From NCBI GenBank assembly GCA_902470925.1, contig CABRIF010000059.1, forward strand, positions 1-15,360: a DNA stretch of 15,360 nucleotides, given 5' to 3'. This document shows, piece by piece, positions 6,105 through 12,154 of the stretch. Each line of letters begins with the position of its first letter. The stretch's first letter is position 1. The notes beneath the pieces were generated by a model. The model was not told where the DNA came from and made no database searches. It saw only the letters and a program-made list of their open reading frames with translations. The position numbers and the translations under genes are program-made. This DNA comes from an uncultured Collinsella sp. (GTDB taxonomy: Bacteria; Actinomycetota; Coriobacteriia; Coriobacteriales; Coriobacteriaceae).

Positions 6105-8852
6105 ATGACCGTAGAGCACCACGTCTATCGTTTCGGAGCCGACGTGTCGGGTGTTGACGTCACCGAGGGCGACGCCTCGATGAAGTTCGTACTCGGCGGC
6201 AAGGGCGCGAATCTCGCGGAGATGGCCCGTTTGGGGCTGCCGGTCCCCGGTGGATTCACGGTGACCTGCCAGACGTGCATGGCCTATGCGCAGGCCGGCA
6301 ACACGTGGCCGGAAGGGGTGCTCGCCGAGATCGATGCGGCGCTGGCCGATCTCGAGCTGCGTATGGGCAAGCGGCTCGGCGATGCGTCCGACCCGCTTCT
6401 CGTCTCGGTGCGCTCCGGTGCGCCCTTCTCGATGCCGGGCATGATGGACACCGTCTTGAACCTCGGCATGAACGACGAGTCGGTCACAGGGCTCATCAAG
6501 CAGACGGGCAATCCCCGCTTCGCCTGGGACTCCTACCGCCGCTTCGTGCAGATGTTCGCGGACGTGGTGCTCGGTGTCGACGCCGACCTGTTCGAGAACG
6601 CCCTGACCGAGAAGCGCCTCATCGCCGGCGTCCGCACCGACGCCGAGCTTTCCGAGGCCGATCTGGAAGAGCTTGTCGCCACGTTCAAGGGCCTCGTCTC
6701 GGCGCAGGTGGACCCCGCGCGCTTTCCCGAGCTCGCGCAGGGCGGTAGGGTGGTGTTTCCCGCCGATGCGCACCTGCAGCTGCGCCTGGCCATCCAGGCC
6801 GTGTTCGGCAGTTGGATGAACGAGCGCGCCTGCCTCTACCGCTCGCTCAACCGCATCCCCGACGACCTGGGCACGGCGGTGAACGTGCAGGCGATGGTGT
6901 TCGGCAACAAGGGCGAGACCTCCGCGACCGGCGTCGCCTTCACCCGCAACCCCGCCGACGGCACGCGTGAGCCCTACGGGGACTTCCTCATCAACGCGCA
7001 GGGCGAGGACGTCGTGGCGGGCATCCGCAACACCGAGCCCATCGCCGATCTCGCCGGCGCCGAGGCGCTTCGGGATGCGGCGGCCCAGCTCGAGCGCACC
7101 TTCGGTATCCTCGAGGGGCATTTCCGCGACATGTGCGATATCGAGTTCACCATCGAGCAGGGCAAGCTCTGGATGCTGCAGACCCGTGCGGGCAAGCGCG
7201 CCGCCACCGCTGCGCTGAAGATCGCCATCGACATGGTCGCCGAGGGCCTCATCAGCCGTGAAGAGGCCGTGCGGCGCATCGACCCGGCCCAACTCGACCA
7301 GCTGCTGCACCCCCAGTTCGACACGACCGCCCCGCTCGACGTGCTGGCGCGCGGCCTGAATGCGAGCCCCGGCGCGGCGGTGGGCGAGATCGTGTTCTCC
7401 TCCGATGACGCCGTTGCACGCGCGGCCGAGGGGCGCCGCGTCATCCTCGTGCGCTGGGAGACGAACCCCGACGACCTCAAGGGCATGACGGTCGCCCAGG
7501 GCATCCTTACCAGCCACGGCGGCAAGACGAGCCACGCTGCGGTCATCGCGCGCGGCATGGGAACGCCCTGCGTGTGCGGCGTCGATGCATTCCAGATCGA
7601 CGCGGCTGCCAAGGAGGTTCGCATCCAGGGGAGCGAGACGGTGCTGCACGAGGGCGACGTCATCTCCATCGACGGCGGCCAGGGCACCGTGGTGCGCGGG
7701 GCCGTGCCGCTCATCGAGGCCGAGCTGTCCTGCGACCTCGAGACGATTCTCGGCTGGGCCGATGAGATCCGCTGCTCGAACGAGCTCGGCCGCGCCTACG
7801 GCGTGCGGGCCAACGCCGACAATCCCGCCGATGCGCGCCTCGCAGCCGACATGGGCGCCGAGGCCATCGGGCTGTGCCGTACGGAGCACATGTTCCTCGG
7901 CGACCGCAAGCAGATCATCCAGTCCTTCATCCTCACCGACGATCCCGCTGTGCGCGAGCGCGCCCTGCGCGACCTGCTCGCGGTGCAGACCGAGGACTTC
8001 CTGGGGATGTTCGAGGCCATGGACGGCCGTGACGTCGTGGTGCGCCTGCTCGATCCGCCGCTGCACGAGTTCATCGACAGCCCGCGCGAGCTGGAGGTGG
8101 CGCTGACGCGTCGCGAGGCGGCCGGGGCTGCGGACGAGGAGCTTGCCGACCTGCGGCGCCGCCTGCGGGCGGCCGATAGCATGGCGGAGCAGAACCCCAT
8201 GCTGGGCCTGCGCGGCGTGCGCCTTTCCGTCATCTATCCCGAGCTGCCGCTCATGCAGGTTCGCGCCATCGCGACGGCGGCCGCCGCGCTCCGTGCGCGC
8301 GGCTTGGACCCCCGGCCCGAGATCATGGTCCCGCTCGTATCGCTCGAGTCCGAGATCGCCGAGATGCGCCGCATCATCGAAGGCGTGCTTAACGAGGTCG
8401 CATCCGAGCAGGGCTGCGCGCTCGACATCCCCATCGGCACGATGATCGAGATCCCGCGCGCCTGCCTTGTCGCCGACGCCATCGCGGCGCACTCCGACTT
8501 CTTCTGCTTCGGCACGAACGACCTCACGCAGCTCGCCTTCGGCTTCTCCCGCGACGACGCCGAGGCCAAGTTCATCCCGCAGTACCTGCACAGCAAGCTG
8601 CTGGGCGACAATCCCTTCGAGACGCTCGACGAGGGCGTGGCGGAGCTGGTGGGCATGGCCGTCGAGCGCGGTCGCCGCGTCAAGCCGGCGCTGTCCGGCG
8701 GCGTATGCGGCGAGGTCGGCGGCGACCCGGCGTCCATCAAGCGCTTTTATGAGCTCGGCGTGACCTACGTCTCCTGCTCGCCGCACCGCGTGCCCATCGC
8801 GCGCCTGGCGGCCGCCCAGGCAAAGCTCGCGGTGGAGCAAGCGGGGGCGTAG
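6105..8852 (+). CDS. ppdK: Pyruvate, phosphate dikinase
   Basis: PPDK interconverts pyruvate, ATP and phosphate with PEP, AMP and pyrophosphate, a central step of PPi-linked glycolysis or gluconeogenesis in anaerobes. The 915-residue protein has the three expected domains. The N-terminal ATP-grasp part shows VLGGKGANLAEMARLGLPVP and VSVRSGAPFSMPGMMDTVLN. The swivelling phosphohistidine domain has GGKTSHAAVIARGMG, with catalytic His477 and the regulatory Thr475. The C-terminal PEP/pyruvate TIM barrel contains GLCRTEHMF, FGTNDLTQLAFGFSRDDAE and GGVCGEVGGDP with catalytic Cys868. It is about 40 residues longer than the roughly 874 of well-studied enzymes. The start ATG 6105 has GAGGGAGA 4-11 bases upstream. 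Where many PPDKs have CGEHGGDP, this one has CGEVGGDP, so a residue near the catalytic Cys differs. Confidence 0.97.
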   Translation: MTVEHHVYRFGADVSGVDVTEGDASMKFVLGGKGANLAEMARLGLPVPGGFTVTCQTCMAYAQAGNTWPEGVLAEIDAALADLELRMGKRLGDASDPLLVSVRSGAPFSMPGMMDTVLNLGMNDESVTGLIKQTGNPRFAWDSYRRFVQMFADVVLGVDADLFENALTEKRLIAGVRTDAELSEADLEELVATFKGLVSAQVDPARFPELAQGGRVVFPADAHLQLRLAIQAVFGSWMNERACLYRSLNRIPDDLGTAVNVQAMVFGNKGETSATGVAFTRNPADGTREPYGDFLINAQGEDVVAGIRNTEPIADLAGAEALRDAAAQLERTFGILEGHFRDMCDIEFTIEQGKLWMLQTRAGKRAATAALKIAIDMVAEGLISREEAVRRIDPAQLDQLLHPQFDTTAPLDVLARGLNASPGAAVGEIVFSSDDAVARAAEGRRVILVRWETNPDDLKGMTVAQGILTSHGGKTSHAAVIARGMGTPCVCGVDAFQIDAAAKEVRIQGSETVLHEGDVISIDGGQGTVVRGAVPLIEAELSCDLETILGWADEIRCSNELGRAYGVRANADNPADARLAADMGAEAIGLCRTEHMFLGDRKQIIQSFILTDDPAVRERALRDLLAVQTEDFLGMFEAMDGRDVVVRLLDPPLHEFIDSPRELEVALTRREAAGAADEELADLRRRLRAADSMAEQNPMLGLRGVRLSVIYPELPLMQVRAIATAAAALRARGLDPRPEIMVPLVSLESEIAEMRRIIEGVLNEVASEQGCALDIPIGTMIEIPRACLVADAIAAHSDFFCFGTNDLTQLAFGFSRDDAEAKFIPQYLHSKLLGDNPFETLDEGVAELVGMAVERGRRVKPALSGGVCGEVGGDPASIKRFYELGVTYVSCSPHRVPIARLAAAQAKLAVEQAGA

Positions 8853-8887
8853 CGCGTCGCTTTTCGCGTTATGCCTCTGCTCAGCAA

Positions 8888-9037
8888 GGGTTCGCATTCG
8901 AGCCGTTGGCGTATCTGGGGTTCGTGTTGGTGCCATTGGTGGAACCAGGGTTCGTGTTCGAGCCGTTCGCGAATCCCGGGTTCGTGTTGGTGCCATCGGT
9001 GAGTTTTGGGTTCGGCTTTCGTCCATCTGGGGCTGTT
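8888..9037. repeat. Five 30-bp tandem repeats downstream of ppdK
   Basis: Units begin with GGGTTCG at 8888, 8918, 8948, 8978 and 9008, exactly 30 bases apart. Units 1 and 3 share TTCGAGCCGTT, and units 2 and 4 share GTTGGTGCCAT, so there is a 60-bp higher-order repeat. The period is a multiple of three. One minus-strand frame reads as a decapeptide repeat of the kind NGTNTNPGFA, ending in TGA at 8881-8883, and several unit differences are synonymous in it. That frame is open only from an in-frame TAA at 9103-9105 and has no ATG, GTG or TTG, so I do not call it a gene. It may be a decayed coding repeat. Confidence 0.85.
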
Positions 9038-9068
9038 TTTCGCTCTTGGATGGACGGGCGCCGAACCC
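9008..9068. repeat. Long imperfect inverted repeat (20-bp arms)
   Basis: The left arm at 9008-9027 (GGGTTCGGC, three mismatches, CGTCCATC) pairs with the right arm at 9049-9068 (GATGGACG, three mismatches, GCCGAACCC) around a 21-base loop. Seventeen of 20 positions pair. The left arm is the fifth unit of the 30-bp array. A further inverted copy, GCCGAACCC, lies at 9090-9098, again 30 bases on, so the array reverses orientation. The structure may contribute to ending ppdK transcription, although no T-run follows it on the plus strand; TTTTT lies inside the loop. Confidence 0.7.
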
Positions 9069-9139
9069 TCGTTGCGCAGACGTCCCCAAGCCGAACCCGC
9101 GTTTACGCAGGTGGTCTGATGCAGTTCGTCTTCCATCCG

Positions 9140-9170
9140 AAAGAAAAAGGCAACCGAGTAATCGGTTGCC
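9140..9170 (-). terminator. Intrinsic terminator of the minus-strand small gene
   Basis: A 9-bp perfect stem, GGCAACCGA / TCGGTTGCC (9149-9157 and 9162-9170), has a 4-base loop. On the minus strand it is followed directly by TTTTTCTTT (complement of 9140-9148), a classical Rho-independent terminator. It lies 53 bases beyond the stop of the 37-residue gene. There is no T-run on the plus strand, so it is oriented for minus-strand transcription. Confidence 0.88.
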
Positions 9171-9223
9171 ACAGGGAATGTGTGCGATGTATGCGTTTGG
9201 AAAACGCCGTATGGCGAGCGAAC

Positions 9224-9337
9224 CTACTCGTCTTCCGCATCCTTCTTGTTCTTATTTGCCCACCAGGTACCAGCCAGCGAGTAGCTTCCCCCTAGAATGA
9301 ACGCGATGAAAATAATGAGCGCAGGCAGATCGTCCAT
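9224..9337 (-). CDS. Small single-pass membrane protein, 37 residues, unknown function
   Basis: Reading the minus strand from ATG at 9337 gives a 37-residue protein ending in TAG at 9224-9226. It begins MDDLPALIIFIAFILGG, continues SYSLAGTWWANKNKK and ends DAEDE. Residues 4-24 form one hydrophobic segment. The tail has a lysine cluster (28-32) and then an acidic end, consistent with the tail facing the cytoplasm. GGAGG lies 7 bases before the ATG. A -35/-10 pair with a 17-base spacer lies upstream and a strong intrinsic terminator downstream. The complete set of expression signals is the main evidence that this short frame is real. I do not recognise the family. It is convergent with ppdK and divergent from the 9580 gene. 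Confidence 0.8.
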   Translation of the reverse strand: MDDLPALIIFIAFILGGSYSLAGTWWANKNKKDAEDE

Positions 9338-9377
9338 TGCATATCCTCCCTGTGCATCGTTACATATCTCAGTACAA

Positions 9378-9406
9378 TTGGGAACGTATACAGTATCGCT
9401 TATACT
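9378..9406 (+). promoter_or_regulatory. Sigma-70-type promoter, plus strand
   Basis: TTGGGA at 9378-9383 and TATACT at 9401-9406 are separated by exactly 17 bases, so transcription would start near 9413 and read into the 9580 membrane-protein gene. The pair sits in the most AT-rich part of the window. It overlaps the opposing minus-strand promoter. Confidence 0.65.
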
Positions 9407-9413
9407 ACAACAA
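9385..9413 (-). promoter_or_regulatory. Sigma-70-type promoter, minus strand
   Basis: On the minus strand, TTGTTG (complement of 9408-9413) and TATACG (complement of 9385-9390) are separated by 17 bases. Transcription would start near 9378, about 40 bases before the 37-residue gene. A 5-bp inverted repeat, AGTAT/ATACT (9392-9396 and 9402-9406), lies in the shared core. Both promoters cannot be occupied at once. Confidence 0.65.
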
Positions 9414-9544
9414 CCTTATGTTTGAACGTAATCTATCGGCCGTACCGTCTGCGGCCAAAATCGCGCCGTTTACCGACCTGCTGTGTCTGTTCATGCCGAG
9501 CTGCCCCCATAAGGACTAGCATTTCCAGCCAAGAATTGGTTCAT

Positions 9545-9560
9545 GAGCCCGTCTGGGCTC
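9545..9560 (+). promoter_or_regulatory. Hairpin just upstream of the 9580 gene's ribosome binding site
   Basis: GAGCCC (9545-9550) and GGGCTC (9555-9560) form a perfect 6-bp stem with a GTCT loop, 6 bases before AGGGGAGG (9567-9574). It has no T-run. It may influence translation or mRNA stability. The rest of the 9414-9579 leader shows no recognised riboswitch. Confidence 0.4.
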
Positions 9561-9579
9561 TGCGGAAGGGGAGGAAACA

Positions 9580-10083
9580 ATGTCTGCTGTGGTTCCAGAG
9601 CGGATGCGCGATCGCAGTGCCGAGCACGAGGAGATCCGGGGCCGCGACATTCGCTGGGCCTACGCGCGGCGGCCGTCCTGCCTGATTTTCAACCTGGTGG
9701 TCGCGGCCATGGTGGTGCTTCAGGTTTTCGATCCCGGCAACCTCGCCTGGCTCCATCTGGTGCTGCTGCTCGCGGCAAACCTGCTGCTGGTATTCGTTGT
9801 GCCGGGTGACGTGCGGTTCGCGATAGCTGAGGACCTGCCGACCAACATGATGCCCGAGGTGTATGATCTATGCATCATCGGGTTGATGGGTTTCGACAAT
9901 GACCCCGGGGTGTCGATGGCGATATATGCGGCATCGACGGTGCTGGTCGTGGCCGTGATCGCGTTCTATATTGCTCGCGCGCGGTTCACCTACGACCAGC
10001 GCCGTGCATTCGGCATCGGCGTTCTACTCGCGGTGGATGCGCTGTTCGTAGCCGAGTTTGCGCTTCCGTATCTGCTCGGCTAG
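9580..10083 (+). CDS. Four-helix membrane protein of unknown function
   Basis: The 167-residue protein starts with a charged cytoplasmic stretch (1-32, rich in Arg and Glu). It then has about four hydrophobic segments near residues 33-50, 55-75, 111-132 and 143-166. Between helices 2 and 3 lies a conserved-looking acidic loop, AEDLPTNMMPEVYDL, followed by MGFDNDPG. I recognise no enzyme motif or transporter signature. The start is well supported: AGGGGAGG at 9567-9574 lies 5 bases before ATG 9580, and a promoter is predicted near 9378-9406. The gene appears to be a single-gene transcription unit ending at the terminator at 10307-10340. The tandem repeats in its 3' flank would be part of its message. 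Confidence 0.85.
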   Translation: MSAVVPERMRDRSAEHEEIRGRDIRWAYARRPSCLIFNLVVAAMVVLQVFDPGNLAWLHLVLLLAANLLLVFVVPGDVRFAIAEDLPTNMMPEVYDLCIIGLMGFDNDPGVSMAIYAASTVLVVAVIAFYIARARFTYDQRRAFGIGVLLAVDALFVAEFALPYLLG

Positions 10084-10092
10084 CATAGGTCT

Positions 10093-10180
10093 CCGTGAGA
10101 CCGTGAGACCGTGAGACCGTGAGACCGTGAGACCGCGAGGCCGCGAGGCCGCGAGGCCGCGAGGCCGCGAGGCCGCGAGC
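10093..10180. repeat. Octamer tandem repeat, 11 units
   Basis: Five exact copies of CCGTGAGA (10093-10132) are followed by five exact copies of CCGCGAGG (10133-10172) and one variant, CCGCGAGC (10173-10180). The change from one unit type to the other is abrupt, so the array is two homogeneous blocks of consensus CCGYGAGR. It starts 10 bases after the 9580 gene stops. The first unit also pairs with GGTCTC just before it (GGTCTC-CGT-GAGACC). The period of 8 is not codon-compatible, so this is a noncoding, probably length-variable repeat. Confidence 0.95.
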
Positions 10181-10195
10181 CCGAGCGCCCGCTCC

Positions 10196-10271
10196 ATCCC
10201 CGCTGTCCACCGAAAGGCCATCCGCCTCGCGCTATCCCAGCTGTCCGCAGAAAGGCCGTCCGCGCCGTCTG
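10196..10271. repeat. 38-bp imperfect tandem duplication
   Basis: Two copies (10196-10233 and 10234-10271) lie head to tail. Shared blocks are ATCCC, GCTGTCC, GAAAGGCC and TCCGC at the same offsets. The first 30 positions differ at four sites, and the copies diverge towards their ends. No gene is seen between 10084 and 10434 on either strand; this stretch consists of the octamer array, this duplication, the terminator and the rnj leader. Confidence 0.75.
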
Positions 10272-10306
10272 TGCCACCGCCCGGCCTGTTCATCCTGTAG
10301 GCATTG

Positions 10307-10340
10307 CGCCGCCCGTGTTTTGCGGGCGGCGTTTCTTGTT
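10307..10340 (+). terminator. Intrinsic terminator
   Basis: A 9-bp GC-rich stem, CGCCGCCCG / CGGGCGGCG (10307-10315 and 10323-10331), with a 7-base loop is followed directly by TTTCTTGTT. It should end transcription of the 9580 membrane-protein gene and insulate it from rnj. Confidence 0.9.
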
Positions 10341-10345
10341 ACAAT
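10337..10345 (+). promoter_or_regulatory. Extended -10 promoter candidate for rnj-ftsK
   Basis: TGT followed by TACAAT (10340-10345) fits an extended -10 element, directly overlapping the T-run of the preceding terminator. No strong -35 is present; the -35 position falls inside the terminator hairpin. Transcription would begin near 10352, leaving an 80-base leader before rnj. Confidence 0.5.
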
Positions 10346-10434
10346 GAAACGTCATGGTCTTATCGCACAGGCGATCTGAACGAGCGGCACCGCCGCTTGA
10401 AATAGTGTCAAACAACCGGAAGGAACCCCCGCTT

Positions 10435-12153
10435 ATGGCAACAGACAAACCCCAAACCGAGAAGAAGACCGAGAAGAAAGCCGAGAAGAAGAAGTCCACG
10501 GCCCCGCTCAAGATCATCCCCCTGGGCGGCCTTGACGGCATCGGCAAGAACATGACCGCCTTCGAGTGCGGTCCCGACATGGTGCTGGTGGACGCCGGCC
10601 TCATGTTCCCCGACGACAACCAGCCCGGCATCGACCTGGTGCTGCCCGACTACACCTATGTCCTGGAAAACGAGGACAAGCTGCGCGGCATCATCATCAC
10701 CCACGGCCACGAGGACCACACGGGCGCCTTGCCCTATCTGCTGCAGGATCTCAACCAGAAGGTGCCGATCTTCTCCAGCAAGCTCACCTTGGGTTTCATC
10801 GAGGGCAAGCTCTCCGAGTTCCGCATCCGCGCCCCGCGCTTCCGTGAGGTCAAGGGCGGCAGCCACATCAACCTGGGCTGCTTCTCCATCGAGTTCTTCT
10901 CCACCACCCACTCCATTCCTGGCGCGCTGGGCGTTCACATCAAGACGCCGGCTGGCACGGTGGTCCACACGGGCGACTTCAAGCTCGACCAGACCCCCAT
11001 TGACGGCGTGACGCCCGACTACGGCGCCCTGGCCCGCTTCGGCAAGCAGGGCGTCGACCTGCTGCTGTCCGACTCCACCAACGCCACGGTGCCCGGCTTC
11101 ACCAAGTCCGAGGCCGAGGTGGGTCCCTCGATCTACAACGCCATCAAGAACGCCCGCGGCCGCGTGTTCGTCGCCTCGTTCTCCAGCCATATCCACCGCC
11201 TGCAGCAGATCTGCGACGCCGCCAAGAAGTGCAACCGCAAGATCGTGGTCACGGGCCGATCCATGCTCACCAACACCCGCGTGGCGCGCGAGCTGGGCTA
11301 TCTCAAGGTCGACGAGCGCGACCTGGTGGACGCCTTCGAGATCAACGGCATCCCCGAGGACAAGATCGTCGTCATGTGCACCGGGTCCCAGGGCGAGCCG
11401 CTCTCTGCGCTGTCCCGCATGGCCAACGGCGAGCACAAGACGCTGTCCATCCACGACGGCGACACGGTGATCATCTCGGCCACCCCGGTCCCTGGCAACG
11501 AGAAGGCCGTGCAGCAGGTGGTCAACAGCCTGGCCAAGCTCGGCTGCGACGTGTACGACAAGAGCCGCGCGCTCGTGCACGTCTCCGGCCATGCGAGCCA
11601 GGAGGAGCTCAAGCTCATGCTGGCGCTCACCAAGCCCACCTACTTCATGCCGGTGCATGGCGAGGCGGTCCACCTGCGCGCCCACGCCAAGCTCGGCGAG
11701 CGCATGGGCATCCCGCGCAAGAACATCTTCGTGGTGGATAACGGCGACACCCTCGAGCTGCGCGACGGCAAGGTCAAGCGCGGCCGCGCGGTGGAGTCCG
11801 GCGTGGTCTACGTCGACGGCCTGCGCATCGGCGACACTGACCCGATCGTGCTGCGCGACCGCCAGAAGCTGGCGAGCGACGGCATGGTGACGGTGGTGGC
11901 CACCCTCGACATGAAGCTCAAGAAGATCGGCGATGTGGAGTTCTCCGGCCGCGGCGTGTCGTTCCCCATCGACGACCGCTTTGCCGCCGAGGCGTCCGAC
12001 GCCGTGCTCAAAACGGTGGAGAAGGGCGCGTTCAACTTCTCGAGCAGCGGCACCGACGCGCTGCGCAAGGCAGTGCGCGATTCGCTGTCGAACTTCATCT
12101 GGAACCGTACGCATACGCGACCGATGATCATCCCGGTCGTCATGGAGGTGTAG
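10435..12153 (+). CDS. rnj: Ribonuclease J
   Basis: RNase J is a metallo-beta-lactamase/beta-CASP nuclease with 5'-3' exonuclease and endonuclease activity in mRNA decay and rRNA maturation. The 572-residue protein has the metal-binding motif HGHEDH (90-95). The beta-CASP blocks include SGHAS with His386 and MPVHGE with His408. The C-terminal domain (about 450-572) is also present. The N terminus carries a lysine-rich extension with three xEKK repeats before the fold starts at LKIIPLGGLDGIG. ATG 10435 is chosen because GGAAGGAA lies at 10418-10425 and homologous sequence follows. The frame is open to 10354, but upstream sequence looks untranslated. ftsK begins one base after the stop. Confidence 0.96.
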   Translation: MATDKPQTEKKTEKKAEKKKSTAPLKIIPLGGLDGIGKNMTAFECGPDMVLVDAGLMFPDDNQPGIDLVLPDYTYVLENEDKLRGIIITHGHEDHTGALPYLLQDLNQKVPIFSSKLTLGFIEGKLSEFRIRAPRFREVKGGSHINLGCFSIEFFSTTHSIPGALGVHIKTPAGTVVHTGDFKLDQTPIDGVTPDYGALARFGKQGVDLLLSDSTNATVPGFTKSEAEVGPSIYNAIKNARGRVFVASFSSHIHRLQQICDAAKKCNRKIVVTGRSMLTNTRVARELGYLKVDERDLVDAFEINGIPEDKIVVMCTGSQGEPLSALSRMANGEHKTLSIHDGDTVIISATPVPGNEKAVQQVVNSLAKLGCDVYDKSRALVHVSGHASQEELKLMLALTKPTYFMPVHGEAVHLRAHAKLGERMGIPRKNIFVVDNGDTLELRDGKVKRGRAVESGVVYVDGLRIGDTDPIVLRDRQKLASDGMVTVVATLDMKLKKIGDVEFSGRGVSFPIDDRFAAEASDAVLKTVEKGAFNFSSSGTDALRKAVRDSLSNFIWNRTHTRPMIIPVVMEV

Positions 12154-12154
12154 C

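Noticed and set aside
5796..9089. A 1097-codon open frame on the minus strand, and similar long antisense frames opposite glyS, rnj and ftsK
   Set aside because: They lie antisense to well-recognised genes. High GC at third codon positions removes stops from the opposite strand, and the translations are His/Arg/Gly/Ala-rich with no domain.
8765..9172. A minus-strand frame starting in the terminator hairpin and running through the 30-bp repeats into ppdK
   Set aside because: The start lies in a transcription terminator, there is no ribosome binding site, and the last part is antisense to ppdK.
8906..9295. A plus-strand frame with GFVxxP decapeptide repeats
   Set aside because: It has only a TTG inside the repeats as start, no ribosome binding site, and runs through the minus-strand terminator and the 37-residue gene.
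10093..10180. The octamer array considered as a CRISPR or plasmid iteron set
   Set aside because: Units are contiguous with no spacers, too short for CRISPR repeats, and no cas or rep genes are nearby.
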